A stretch of 64,000 nucleotides of DNA. Origin: Christensenella sp. UBA1750. Lineage in GTDB: Bacteria; Bacillota; Clostridia; Christensenellales; UBA1750. This document shows, piece by piece, positions 1 to 8,060 of the stretch; the first letter of the stretch is position 1; each line of letters starts with the position of its first letter. Below the pieces are notes generated by a model. It saw nothing but the letters and a program-made list of their open reading frames with translations. It made no database searches and was not told where the DNA came from. Where the stretch lies: NCBI GenBank assembly GCA_002315655.1, contig DCHO01000044.1:1-64000 (forward strand). Direction: 5' to 3'. The translations under genes and the position numbers were made by a program.

Positions 1-2
1 AC

Positions 3-65
3 ATCGTTACGATCAAAGTGAAAGAAAGTAAGGAAAAGCAGAACCGCCACCCCTCGCACAGGTGA
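3..65 (+). CDS. 3' end of probable type I (Hol-Tox/TxpA-like) toxin peptide, partial
   Basis: The frame open from the window edge to the TGA at 63-65 encodes a short hydrophobic then lysine-rich, polar tail (IVTIKVKESKEKQNRHPSHR). A tail of this kind, ending at a bidirectional hairpin and faced by a strong antisense promoter at 133-161, matches the layout of the complete toxin locus at 47832-48160. The family (small membrane toxins once annotated as holin-like) acts at the cell membrane and is silenced by an antisense RNA. The N-terminal membrane segment lies outside the window, so the identification rests on layout plus tail composition. Confidence 0.5.
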   Translation: MVTIKVKESKEKQNRHPSHR

Positions 66-71
66 CGGTTC
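41..71. terminator. Bidirectional hairpin ending toxin mRNA and antisense RNA
   Basis: GAACCGCCACC at 41-51 pairs with GGTGACGGTTC at 61-71, with one internal mismatch and a 9-base loop. The stem overlaps the last codons of the toxin frame. On the minus strand it is followed by a short T-rich run, so it can end the antisense RNA made from 133-161. Confidence 0.55.
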
Positions 72-126
72 TAAAATGTACCTAAACCAATGACTTGGGC
101 TAACCGCTTGTGCGGCTCCCTTTTCG
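42..126 (-). ncRNA. Probable antisense antitoxin RNA
   Basis: This is the inferred transcript from the minus-strand promoter at 133-161 to the hairpin at 41-71. It would overlap the 3' end of the toxin mRNA by tens of bases, as in TxpA/RatA-type pairs. It contains a GGCTAACCG...CGGCT motif that recurs in the antisense region of the second locus near 48090-48115. The 5' end is estimated from the promoter and was not measured. Confidence 0.5.
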
Positions 127-132
127 ACTTTT

Positions 133-161
133 ATTATAGATGCCGCCTTGTTGTTTGTCAA
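133..161 (-). promoter_or_regulatory. Sigma-A promoter of the antisense RNA
   Basis: On the minus strand TTGACA (156-161) and TATAAT (133-138) are separated by exactly 17 bases, both perfect consensus hexamers. No protein-coding frame follows leftward. The -35 box lies between GCCGCC (142-147) and GGCGGC (164-169), a small inverted repeat. Confidence 0.85.
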
Positions 162-215
162 TAGGCGGCGTTTGATTCTTTTGGCGGAGTTTGGGGGCAA
201 TTAACGCGAAAAGAA

Positions 216-244
216 TTGACAGAAGGTTGTTTATACGATATACT
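216..244 (+). promoter_or_regulatory. Sigma-A promoter of the Gld-like ABC operon
   Basis: TTGACA (216-221), a 17-base spacer and TATACT (239-244) precede the first gene of the operon by about 150 bases. A weaker -10-like TATAAT lies at 317-322. Confidence 0.7.
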
Positions 245-392
245 GATTTCCGGCCTGTTAAGAATGTGAAAAAGTGTTGTTTACAGCCCGTTCACAACTT
301 ATTCAAAGGTGAATTGTATAATAGAGAAAAGCGTAAGCCCGCGCATGGAGGAACATCCTTTGGCCGGGTCACAACAAAGGAGGGCACAAGGC

Positions 393-1340
393 ATGATCGA
401 ACTTAAGCACCTGACAAAACGTTATGGTGCAAAATGCGCGGTCGATGACATTTCCGTTACCATCGGTGAACATCAGGTCGTGGGTTTTTTAGGCCGCAAC
501 GGTGCGGGCAAGTCCACCACTATGAACATGATCACCGGCTACATTTCCGCCAGCGAGGGACAGATTCTTCTCAATGGCATGGACGTATTGGAGCAGCCCC
601 GTGAGGTCAAGCGCCGCATCGGGTATCTGCCCGAGCTGCCGCCGCTTTACATGGATATGACCGTGGACGAATATCTGCGGTTCTGCTGCGACATCAAGGA
701 AGTCAAGCGTTCTTCCCGCAAGGCGCATCTGGACGACATTTACAACCTCGTTCGCATCACGGATGTGAAGGACAGACTGATTAAGAACCTGTCCAAGGGC
801 TACAAGCAGCGCGTGGGGCTTGCTCAGGCGCTGATCGGCAACCCTGAGGTCATCATCCTGGACGAACCCACCGTCGGCCTTGACCCCAAGCAGATCATCG
901 AGATGAGACGCCTGATCACCGGCCTTGGCAAGACCCACACCGTGATCCTTTCCTCCCACATTCTGTCGGAGGTTGCGGATGTGTGCGATGACGTCATCAT
1001 CATCAATCAGGGCAAGCTCGTTGCGCACGATTCCATCCAGAACCTGACCAACGGCATCGGTGATTCCGCCCGCCTCGAAGTGCGTGTGCAGGGTCCCGAA
1101 AAACCCGTCTCCCGTCTGCTGCACGACATTCCCGGTGTCAAGAATGTGACGGCCTTAGGCTCCAAGGAGGAAGGCAGCGTGGACTTTGAGGTCGTTGCCG
1201 ATCTTGGGAGCGACATTCGCCGTCCCATGGTCAACGCCATTCTCTCTGCGGGCTACTCGCTCCTTATGCTCAAACCCACGGACGTGACGCTGGAGGACAT
1301 CTTCCTGCGCCTGACTTCCGAAGAAAAGGGAGGAATCTAA
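393..1340 (+). CDS. ABC transporter ATP-binding protein (GldA/NatA-like)
   Basis: This 315-aa protein is the ATPase of an ABC-2 type exporter. The Walker A motif GRNGAGKST is at residues 34-42, the ABC signature LSKGYKQR near 132 and Walker B VIILDEPTVGLD near 153, followed by the switch histidine in the SSHIL segment. The last ~90 residues form the C-terminal extension common in GldA/NatA-type ATPases. The start at 393 was chosen because AAAGGAGGG precedes it; upstream in-frame ATGs lack such a site. Three bases after its stop the permease begins, and a GldG-like and a DUF4340 protein follow, so it is the first gene of a four-gene operon. The substrate is unknown. Confidence 0.93.
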   Translation: MIELKHLTKRYGAKCAVDDISVTIGEHQVVGFLGRNGAGKSTTMNMITGYISASEGQILLNGMDVLEQPREVKRRIGYLPELPPLYMDMTVDEYLRFCCDIKEVKRSSRKAHLDDIYNLVRITDVKDRLIKNLSKGYKQRVGLAQALIGNPEVIILDEPTVGLDPKQIIEMRRLITGLGKTHTVILSSHILSEVADVCDDVIIINQGKLVAHDSIQNLTNGIGDSARLEVRVQGPEKPVSRLLHDIPGVKNVTALGSKEEGSVDFEVVADLGSDIRRPMVNAILSAGYSLLMLKPTDVTLEDIFLRLTSEEKGGI

Positions 1341-1343
1341 ACT

Positions 1344-2066
1344 ATGCTGGCGGTATTCAAGCGCGAGCTGCAATCGTATTTCTATTCCGCAATCGGCTAT
1401 GTCTTCATGGGCATTTTCATGATCATCGCGGGCGTGTTCTTCACCTTCGGAAACGTCATGTCGGCATCCTCTTCCGTAGGTACCCTCTTTTCCAACATCA
1501 CCTTCATCTTTATTCTCATCGTGCCCATCTTAACCATGAAGCTGATGAGTGATGAAAAGAAGTCCAAGACCGATCAGCTGCTCATCACCTCGCCCCTTTC
1601 CCTGTGGGCCATTGTGCTGGGCAAGTTCCTGGCTGCCTGTGCCGTGTTCTTCCTGACGCTGTGCTGCACCGGCATCTATATCATCATCCTTTCCGCCTAC
1701 GGCAACGTTTCCGCCATGGAAGTGTTCGTCAATTACTTGGGCTTCTTCCTCATGGGCTGCTGCCTGATCTCCGTGGGTCTGCTCATGTCCACCCTGACCG
1801 AGAACCAGGTGGCCGCCGCCATTTCGTCCTTCGGTATCATTCTGCTGCTTTACCTGCTGGATTCCATCGTGTCCTCCATGGCTTCTGTCACCATGCTGGC
1901 CTGGCTGTGCACCGCGCTGGAATGGATCTCGCTCTTTGCCCGCTTTACCGACTTCTCTTCGGGCATTTTGAGCCTGGAAGGCGTTATCTACATGATCAGT
2001 TTTGCGGGCGTGTTCCTGCTGCTTACGGTTCATGCGATTGAAAAGAGAAGATGGAGTGAGGGTTAA
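1344..2066 (+). CDS. ABC-2 type permease (GldF-like)
   Basis: A 240-aa membrane protein with about six hydrophobic segments, beginning KRELQSYFYSAIGYVFMGIF, a typical entry of GldF/ABC-2 permeases. A cytoplasmic loop with DEKKSKTDQLLITSP links segments two and three, a hallmark of this family. It follows the ATPase by three bases with GGGAGGAAT as ribosome site, so the two form the transporter core. In Bacteroidetes GldA-GldF-GldG is tied to gliding; here, in a spore-former, the role is unknown. Confidence 0.88.
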   Translation: MLAVFKRELQSYFYSAIGYVFMGIFMIIAGVFFTFGNVMSASSSVGTLFSNITFIFILIVPILTMKLMSDEKKSKTDQLLITSPLSLWAIVLGKFLAACAVFFLTLCCTGIYIIILSAYGNVSAMEVFVNYLGFFLMGCCLISVGLLMSTLTENQVAAAISSFGIILLLYLLDSIVSSMASVTMLAWLCTALEWISLFARFTDFSSGILSLEGVIYMISFAGVFLLLTVHAIEKRRWSEG

Positions 2067-2070
2067 GACC

Positions 2071-3525
2071 ATGAGCAATAAGAAAAAATTCCTTTCCTCC
2101 CCGAAACTGAAGCACGGCGGATTGTCCGTACTCATCGTTGCCGCGGTCATCGTGGTGGTGGCGGTGCTGAACATTGCCGTTTCCGCGCTGGACAAGGGCT
2201 TCGGCCTTTCCTATGACTTGTCCAACAACAAGCTCTACACCCTGTCCGCCCAGACCCAGAAGGCGATCTCCGCACTGGACAAGGATGTGCACATCTACGG
2301 CCTGATGCAGACCGGCTCCGAGAGCACTACGGTTGAGAACCTGCTGGAAAACTACCGCAAGCTCTCTCCCGACCACATCGAAGTGACCGTGGTTGACCCG
2401 GTGGCCAACCCCACCTTCGCCAAGCAGTTCACCTCCGAGACCCTGAACACCAACTCCGTCATCGTCACCAATGGCGACGGCTCCCGCTACCGCGTCATTG
2501 ACCAGTACGATATGTACGAGATGTCCTATACCTACACTTCTTCCGGCTACTCTTATTATCCCAAGTCCTTCATCGGCGAGCAGAAGCTCACCAATGCCAT
2601 CGGCTTTGTGACGGCGGACGAAGTGGCGAACTGCTACTTCTTAACCGGACATCAGGAGGCTTCTGCCGAGAATATGGCACACATCACCGATTACATTGAG
2701 GGCGAAAACCTCATCGTTGGTGACATTTCCGTCACCAACATTACCGATCTTAAGGTCGGCGATATCCTGATTGTGTGTATGCCTCAGCAGGATCTGTCCG
2801 AGGATGAGCGTCTTGTCATCAAGGATTATCTGGAAAACGGCGGCTACATGATTTACATGGTGGATGCCACCTGCCCCGAGCTGCCCGTGTTTGAGTCCCT
2901 GCTTGACCTCTACGGCATCGGCATTGACCACACCTTGGTGGTCGAGGGCGACGAGAATGCCTACTATTCTTCTCCCGTCTATCTGGTGCCCGACATTACC
3001 GAGCATGACATCACCGCCGGTCTGACCGCCAACGATCAGGTCGCCGTGATCCCCTACGCCACCTCCATCACCATGCCCGCCATCACCGATGACGATGTGG
3101 AAGTGAGCACTCTGCTGACCACCACCAAGAAGTCTTACATCAAGACCAACTTAGATTCCACTGTTGCCGCCAAGGAAGACGGCGACAAGGACGGCCCGGC
3201 CACCGTGGCCATGGCGCTGCGCCGCGTGGATGCGGACGGCAACGATGCCGGTGAAAAGATCGTGGTCTTCTCCGGCGCGGGCTTTGTGGGTTCCTCCAGC
3301 TTCTATGCCTTGTCCGGCAACACCGACCTTATGCTGGGCGCGATCCGCTGGATGAACGGTGAGACCGATACCGTCACCATCGTCGGCAAGAACCTGATGA
3401 CCAACTCCCTGCGCTTCAACAGCACCGGTGAAATGTACGTCATGGCCGCCATCGCCATCATCGTGATGCCCGTCATCATTCTGGCTGTCGGTCTCGTTGT
3501 GTGGCTGAAGAGGAGGCACCTGTAA
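2071..3525 (+). CDS. GldG-like ABC-associated auxiliary protein
   Basis: A 484-aa protein with one N-terminal membrane segment (about residues 17-42), a long extracytoplasmic domain of the ABC_transp_aux type, and a C-terminal membrane segment just before the basic end WLKRRHL. The segment LSNNKLYTLSAQTQKAISAL near residue 50 is the usual start of the GldG domain. It begins four bases after the permease stop, with GAGGG as ribosome site, and its stop codon shares one base with the next start. It probably works outside the membrane with the ABC core. Confidence 0.85.
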   Translation: MSNKKKFLSSPKLKHGGLSVLIVAAVIVVVAVLNIAVSALDKGFGLSYDLSNNKLYTLSAQTQKAISALDKDVHIYGLMQTGSESTTVENLLENYRKLSPDHIEVTVVDPVANPTFAKQFTSETLNTNSVIVTNGDGSRYRVIDQYDMYEMSYTYTSSGYSYYPKSFIGEQKLTNAIGFVTADEVANCYFLTGHQEASAENMAHITDYIEGENLIVGDISVTNITDLKVGDILIVCMPQQDLSEDERLVIKDYLENGGYMIYMVDATCPELPVFESLLDLYGIGIDHTLVVEGDENAYYSSPVYLVPDITEHDITAGLTANDQVAVIPYATSITMPAITDDDVEVSTLLTTTKKSYIKTNLDSTVAAKEDGDKDGPATVAMALRRVDADGNDAGEKIVVFSGAGFVGSSSFYALSGNTDLMLGAIRWMNGETDTVTIVGKNLMTNSLRFNSTGEMYVMAAIAIIVMPVIILAVGLVVWLKRRHL

Positions 3526-5069
3526 TGGCTGAAGAAAAACAGGTGCAGGAAGCGGAAGCCGCAGAGGAAACTTCCATTGACCTCGGCGCGTCGCTTTCCC
3601 GCAAACAGCACAAAGAGAAAAAGCCCGTCAACAAAGGTTTGATCGTTATCATCGCCCTGTGTGTCATCATCGTGGGCGTAGCGGCGGGAGTGGTCGTGCC
3701 CCGGCTCATTCCCGAAAAGGAAGAAGAGGTCGTGGATCTGACCGTCACCTTGGTTGACCGTGCCGACAGCGACCTTGAAACCATCACGGTGGAGGGCGAA
3801 AACACCTTCACCCTGTCCCGCGAGACCCGGGACAGCACCACCGTTTACCACGTTTCCGGCATGGATGATGCCAAGGTCAATTCCACCACCTGTGCCGCCG
3901 TGTTCTACAACACATCCACCATCAAGGCGGTGCAGCTTGTGGAGGAAAACCCTGCCGACCTGTCCCTGTACGGATTGGACAATCCTGTCTCCAAAGTCAC
4001 CATTGCCTACAAGGACGGCAGCAGCTTCTCCTTCAAATTGGGCGCAAGAACCGCCATCAACAACCAGATCTACTGCCTGAACGACGCGGACGGCAATGTC
4101 TATGTGCTGTCTGAATACCTGGGCAACACTTTGGGCGGCTCCATGCTGCGCTACCAGACCCTGACGCTGGACACGCTGGACACCGACCCGGCGAACCTGA
4201 AATCCATCATCATCCGCCGCAAGGGCGAGGATCAGATCCGCTTTGAGCCGGTTACGAAGGATACTACCACCTCCCTCTCCTGGAAGATGACCCAGCCTTA
4301 CGAAATCTGGCTGGACACCACCCACATTCAGGAGTTCGCGGAATACTGCGATCAGTGCTCCCTGTTCTCCTACGAGGGCAGCGCCTCCGATCTGGCCGAT
4401 TACGGACTGGATGATCCCTGGTTTGCGTTCATCATCTCCGATGTGAACGGCGCCAAGCGCGACATCCGCATGGGTAATGAGGTGGAGACCGATGATGTGA
4501 CCGGGTACTATTGCTGCATTGATGATTCCAACGATGTTTACATCATGAGCAAGAACTACACCGAGTTCATGGAGACCTTCAACGCCGCCTCCTTCATCAC
4601 GCCCTTTACCGGCCTGGTCAGCATCCTCAATGTGGAGAGTATGACGCTGAATGTGGATGGCAAGACCTACGAAATGGCCATTTCCAAGGTTAAGCAGTAT
4701 GACGAAGACGGAAAGCTGATGGTGGATTCCAACAACAATCCCGATTACGCTTACGTTTATACTATCAACGGCAAGGAAGTGCAGGAGAAGGCCTTCAAGG
4801 CGGTCTATACCTCCGTCATTTCCGTCACCATTTCCAACATTGCCAAGACCTCTTTGGTGAATGAATCCGCTGCGCCCGAAGCCTCCGTGACCTTCCGTTT
4901 TTCCGACGGCAGCCCGGAGACCACCATCGAGTATCTGCCCTACGACATCAACAACTACTGCGTCCGCAGAGACGGGCTCCTCGCTACCATCTGTAAAAAG
5001 GACGATGTGAACGCCATTTCCACCACCATGACGGCGGTGCTGAACGGCGAATACGACGAGGAAGAATAA
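3525..5069 (+). CDS. DUF4340 domain protein, membrane-anchored
   Basis: A 514-aa protein with a charged cytoplasmic N-terminus (about 37 residues, many Glu and Lys), one membrane segment at about residues 38-60 and a long extracytoplasmic part made of two similar halves (LSLYGLDNP... and LADYGLDDP...), the recurring DUF4340 motif. DUF4340 proteins commonly sit next to GldA-F-G type genes. The start overlaps the GldG-like stop (TAATG), giving translational coupling. Biochemical function is unknown; a substrate-binding or scaffold part of the transporter is an inference. Confidence 0.82.
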   Translation: MAEEKQVQEAEAAEETSIDLGASLSRKQHKEKKPVNKGLIVIIALCVIIVGVAAGVVVPRLIPEKEEEVVDLTVTLVDRADSDLETITVEGENTFTLSRETRDSTTVYHVSGMDDAKVNSTTCAAVFYNTSTIKAVQLVEENPADLSLYGLDNPVSKVTIAYKDGSSFSFKLGARTAINNQIYCLNDADGNVYVLSEYLGNTLGGSMLRYQTLTLDTLDTDPANLKSIIIRRKGEDQIRFEPVTKDTTTSLSWKMTQPYEIWLDTTHIQEFAEYCDQCSLFSYEGSASDLADYGLDDPWFAFIISDVNGAKRDIRMGNEVETDDVTGYYCCIDDSNDVYIMSKNYTEFMETFNAASFITPFTGLVSILNVESMTLNVDGKTYEMAISKVKQYDEDGKLMVDSNNNPDYAYVYTINGKEVQEKAFKAVYTSVISVTISNIAKTSLVNESAAPEASVTFRFSDGSPETTIEYLPYDINNYCVRRDGLLATICKKDDVNAISTTMTAVLNGEYDEEE

Positions 5070-5080
5070 AAAAGTTTATG

Positions 5081-5116
5081 GGAGCAGCCCGATAAAGGAC
5101 TGCTCCTGTTTATCTT
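5081..5116 (+). terminator. Rho-independent terminator of the ABC operon
   Basis: GGAGCAG (5081-5087) pairs with CTGCTCC (5100-5106), followed by TGTTTATCTTTCTT. It ends the four-gene operon before the next ribosome site. Confidence 0.75.
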
Positions 5117-5133
5117 TCTTCGGAGGTTGTTTT

Positions 5134-5769
5134 ATGGATCACCTGAACCTGTTTGAGAGCCTGCCGGAAGGCTTTCGGTTTCCCGAAAACGAGATTGATT
5201 TTAAGCTCACATCGCTGACGCTGACCCAGGCCTTTGTGGATTATGAATACCCCATTCCCTCCCTGCCCGTGTCCTATGTGGCCAATATGCGGGTGTACCA
5301 TCAGCTTTCCGATATGTGGCTTCATCACGCGATGCACAACGGCGTTGTGCTGACCAACGAGGATTACAGCGCGGTCATGGTGCTCTCGCCCATTGAGAAC
5401 ACCTGCCAAATTGACGCTTCCCTGCTTGGCAGCATTTATGCGCAGAACGGATGCGAGGCTGCGGACAAAAACTATGTGGAGATTCTGGACTTTATCGGAG
5501 CGGAGGAAAAAGACCTTCGCTTCCGGGAAAATGCGGTCTATATTGAAGCCTTTGCCGTACAGCCCCTGAAGCAGGGGCAGAAATTAGGCTCCAAGCTCAT
5601 GCGCAAGCTGTTTGAAGTCTGTGAGCAGCAGAAGCGTGACGTGGTGCTTTTCACCAACACGGAAAAGAATGCCGCCATCTACACCCACTTCGGGTTTGAG
5701 ACCGTCAAAAAGAGCGAATCCAAGGAACTGAACTCCGCGACATGGTTTATGGTCAAAAAATTTGAATAA
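5134..5769 (+). CDS. GNAT-family N-acetyltransferase
   Basis: A 211-aa protein whose last ~90 residues carry a GNAT fold: the beta strand YIEAFAVQP, the acetyl-CoA loop region KQGQKLGSKLMRKLFEVCEQ, and the final NAAIYTHFGFETVKK segment. The N-terminal ~110 residues match nothing I recognise. CGGAGG is placed nine bases before the ATG. It stands alone between two terminators and is convergent with a small minus-strand gene, sharing its hairpin. The substrate cannot be told. Confidence 0.75.
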   Translation: MDHLNLFESLPEGFRFPENEIDFKLTSLTLTQAFVDYEYPIPSLPVSYVANMRVYHQLSDMWLHHAMHNGVVLTNEDYSAVMVLSPIENTCQIDASLLGSIYAQNGCEAADKNYVEILDFIGAEEKDLRFRENAVYIEAFAVQPLKQGQKLGSKLMRKLFEVCEQQKRDVVLFTNTEKNAAIYTHFGFETVKKSESKELNSATWFMVKKFE

Positions 5770-5772
5770 ACG

Positions 5773-5812
5773 AAAAGGACATGGCAGAATGGTTTCTACC
5801 GTGTCCTTTTAA
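5773..5812. terminator. Bidirectional terminator between convergent genes
   Basis: AAAAGGACA (5773-5781) pairs with TGTCCTTTT (5802-5810). It has A/T-rich flanks on both sides, so it can end the acetyltransferase gene on the plus strand and the 64-aa gene on the minus strand. Confidence 0.8.
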
Positions 5813-5815
5813 GCT

Positions 5816-6010
5816 TTATGTATGCCGATTTCCGCCCAGAACATCGTGGCGCAGATGAATCTGCCGGAGCAGCCCGAAATCGGTGCTTTCGTTATCTGTT
5901 GCCGGGACATCCGGGTTCAGTATCGGGGCGGACAACGGCTGATTTTCCAGCTTGCGCAGGGCGACCCAGCGATCGCCTTCCTTGATACGCCTGAATTGTC
6001 TGTCAGTCAT
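5816..6010 (-). CDS. Hypothetical small protein, 64 aa
   Basis: On the minus strand a very strong ribosome site AAGGAGGG lies eight bases before the ATG at 6010, and the frame ends a few bases before a bidirectional terminator. Both signs argue for a real gene rather than the weaker plus-strand frame across the same bases. The product is polar and charged, starts MTDRQFRRIKEGDRWVAL and has no membrane segment or cysteine motif. I recognise no family. It is divergent from glpK, whose promoter lies just upstream on the other strand. Confidence 0.6.
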   Translation of the reverse strand: MTDRQFRRIKEGDRWVALRKLENQPLSAPILNPDVPATDNESTDFGLLRQIHLRHDVLGGNRHT

Positions 6011-6054
6011 AAAGAAATCCCTCCTTCCGATTTAGAATATGCGGGATTATGGGC

Positions 6055-6083
6055 TTGTTGACAATGCAAAAATCCTGTATAAT
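6055..6083 (+). promoter_or_regulatory. Sigma-A-like promoter of glpK
   Basis: TTGTTG (6055-6060), a 17-base spacer and TATAAT (6078-6083) lie about 30 bases before the glpK start. The overlapping TTGACA at 6058 would give only a 14-base spacer. Confidence 0.6.
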
Positions 6084-6114
6084 GGTGACAAAGAAACAAA
6101 GGAGATGGGTTTTT

Positions 6115-7614
6115 ATGAAATACATTGTCGCATTGGATCAGGGCACCACGTCCTCCCGCGCCGTCGTCATTGACGAAAAAGGGCGCAAGGTCGCCGCAAA
6201 GTCGTTGGAATATAAGCAGATTTATCCCCAGCCCGGTTGGGTGGAGCACGATCCATTTGACATTCTGAACACCCAGACCGAGACCATCAAATTGGCGGTC
6301 TCTTTGGCGGGCATTGACCCGCACGACATTGCCGCCATCGGCATCACCAACCAGAGAGAGACCACCTTTGTCTGGAATAAGGAAACCGGAAAGCCCGTCT
6401 GCAACGCCATTGTCTGGCAGTGCAGAAGAACCGCAGGGGAGATCGAAAAGCTGGTCAAGGCGGGCAAATCCGACATGATCCGCGAAAAGACCGGGCTGAT
6501 TCCCGATGCGTACTTTTCCGGCAGCAAAATCGCGTGGATATTGAAAAACGTTCCCGGCGCAATGGAGGATGCCAAGGCGGGGAAACTGCTGTTCGGCACT
6601 GTGGAAACCTGGCTCATCTGGAACCTGACCGAGAACCGCGTTCATGTGTCGGATGTCTCCAACGCAAGCCGCACGATGCTGTTCAACATTCACGAAATGA
6701 ACTGGGATAAGGAATTATTGGAGCTGTTGGACATTCCCGAATCCATGCTTCCCAAGCTCGTGGACAACTCCGGCATTGTTGGTTATCTTAAAAAGGATGT
6801 GCTCGGCGTGGAGATTCCCATTGCGGGTATGGCGGGCGACCAGCAGGCCGCGCTGTTCGGGCAGGCGTGCTTTGAAAAGGGCATGATCAAGACCACCTAC
6901 GGCACCGGCGGATTTTTGCTGATGCAGACCGGGGACAACATCGTGGAATCGAAAAACGGGCTGCTCTCCACCGTGGCTTGGCGCATTAACGGCAAAACCT
7001 GCTATGCGCTGGAAGGCTCGGTATTCGTGGCGGGCGCGGTGCTGCAATGGCTGCGGGATGAACTCAAGCTCATTACCTCCGCGCCGGAATCCGATGTGAT
7101 CGTCAAAACCGTGTCCGATACGGCGGGGGTGTATCTTGTCCCGGCCTTCACGGGGCTGGGCGCACCCTATTGGGATATGTACGGCCGCGGGGTCATGGTG
7201 GGGCTGACGCGAGGTGCGACCAGAGCGCACATCGTCCGCGCCGCGCTGGAATCCATCGCCTTCCAGATGGCGGACGTGGTGGAAACCATGCGCCTCGATT
7301 CTGGCTTGGAGCTCAACGAAATGCGCGTGGACGGCGGCGCGTCCGTGTCCGACTTCACCATGCAGTTTGAGAGCGACCTGCTGAACATGACCGTCGTGCG
7401 TCCCACCAACATCGAGACCACCGCCATGGGCGCGGCGTATCTGGCCGGGCTTGCCGTTGGGTTGTGGAAAGGCTTGGATGAGCTTGCCGCGCTGTGGCAG
7501 GCGGATAAGACCTTCACCGCCCAAATGCCCCGCGTTGAGAGCGAAAAGCGCATGAAGAAGTGGCACAAGGCCGTGGAGCGTGCGAAAGCATGGGCGGAGG
7601 ATGACGAGGAATGA
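6115..7614 (+). CDS. glpK: Glycerol kinase
   Basis: The 499-aa product has the usual length of GlpK, which phosphorylates glycerol with ATP to glycerol 3-phosphate in the cytosol. It carries the FGGY-family N-terminal phosphate loop DQGTTSSRA (residues 8-16), the segment AIGITNQRETT, GTGGFLLM in the ATP-binding half and a C-terminal GGASVSDF and GAAYLAGLA stretch typical of the family. The start at 6115 follows AAAGGAG by ten bases; an upstream ATG in frame lies on the promoter. The end overlaps the Nudix gene by four bases (ATGA). Its product feeds the glycerol-3-phosphate oxidation genes at 18871-21932. Confidence 0.97.
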   Translation: MKYIVALDQGTTSSRAVVIDEKGRKVAAKSLEYKQIYPQPGWVEHDPFDILNTQTETIKLAVSLAGIDPHDIAAIGITNQRETTFVWNKETGKPVCNAIVWQCRRTAGEIEKLVKAGKSDMIREKTGLIPDAYFSGSKIAWILKNVPGAMEDAKAGKLLFGTVETWLIWNLTENRVHVSDVSNASRTMLFNIHEMNWDKELLELLDIPESMLPKLVDNSGIVGYLKKDVLGVEIPIAGMAGDQQAALFGQACFEKGMIKTTYGTGGFLLMQTGDNIVESKNGLLSTVAWRINGKTCYALEGSVFVAGAVLQWLRDELKLITSAPESDVIVKTVSDTAGVYLVPAFTGLGAPYWDMYGRGVMVGLTRGATRAHIVRAALESIAFQMADVVETMRLDSGLELNEMRVDGGASVSDFTMQFESDLLNMTVVRPTNIETTAMGAAYLAGLAVGLWKGLDELAALWQADKTFTAQMPRVESEKRMKKWHKAVERAKAWAEDDEE

Positions 7615-8021
7615 ACGACGAATATTCCTGCGGTGCCGTGATCTTCGCCCGCATCGACGGGCAGATTCGCTACTGCATCATGGAAAGCATCGCCGGGCTG
7701 TTCGGCTTCCCGAAGGGGCACATGGAAAAAGGGGAGACCGAGGAGGAGACCGCACTTCGGGAAGTCTCCGAGGAGGTCGGGCTGAAAGTTACGCTCGTTC
7801 CCGGCTTCCGCACCACGGACTCCCATCACCTGCCGCAAAAGCCCGGCGCGATGAAGCATATCACCTATTTCCTCGCCGAAGCGCAGGACACCAATATCCG
7901 CATTCAGAAGGAAGAGCTGGCCTCCGCCGCCTTTCTCGATTACGGGCAGGCCATGAGAAAGTTCCAGTTCCCCTCGTCCCGGCGGATTCTGACCGAGGCG
8001 CATGAGTTTCTAATCAAATAA
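7611..8021 (+). CDS. Nudix hydrolase (Ap4A-hydrolase-like)
   Basis: A 136-aa protein with a perfect Nudix box, G-x5-E-x7-REVSEEVGL, at residues 36-58; the glutamates there bind the metal. The preceding LFGFPKGHME and the small size resemble bis(5'-nucleosyl)-tetraphosphatases of the MutT/Ap4A type, so cleavage of dinucleoside polyphosphates is the best guess. It overlaps glpK by four bases and is therefore translationally coupled to it. Confidence 0.85.
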   Translation: MNDEYSCGAVIFARIDGQIRYCIMESIAGLFGFPKGHMEKGETEEETALREVSEEVGLKVTLVPGFRTTDSHHLPQKPGAMKHITYFLAEAQDTNIRIQKEELASAAFLDYGQAMRKFQFPSSRRILTEAHEFLIK

Positions 8022-8023
8022 AC

Positions 8024-8060
8024 AAAAGTTCCATTCTCGTCGTGAGAGTGGAACTTTTTT
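8024..8060. terminator. Bidirectional terminator after the Nudix gene
   Basis: AAAAGTTCCATTCTC (8024-8038) pairs with GAGAGTGGAACTTTT (8044-8058) around a 5-base loop and is followed by further Ts. On the minus strand it follows the stop of the 44-aa membrane peptide and ends there in a T run too. Confidence 0.9.

Larger units (their letters stand above)
66..392. other. Intergenic region between toxin locus and ABC operon
   Basis: These 327 bases hold no convincing gene. They contain the antisense promoter (133-161), a forward sigma-A promoter (216-244), a second possible -10 box TATAAT at 317-322 without a clear -35, and a TGTGAA...TTCACA inverted repeat between about 264 and 297 that could bind a regulator. 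The Shine-Dalgarno AAAGGAGGG for the ABC operon is at about 376-384. Confidence 0.6.

Noticed and set aside
317..322. TATAAT as the main -10 of the ABC operon
   Set aside because: No acceptable -35 at 16-18 bases; the promoter at 216-244 is complete. Kept only as a secondary possibility.
3303..4325. Minus-strand open frame of 340 codons opposite the GldG-like/DUF4340 boundary
   Set aside because: Crosses two well-supported, coupled genes and shows no domain.
5822..6061. Plus-strand 79-codon frame across the 64-aa gene
   Set aside because: Begins in the terminator region without a ribosome site and runs into the glpK promoter; the minus-strand frame has AAGGAGGG.
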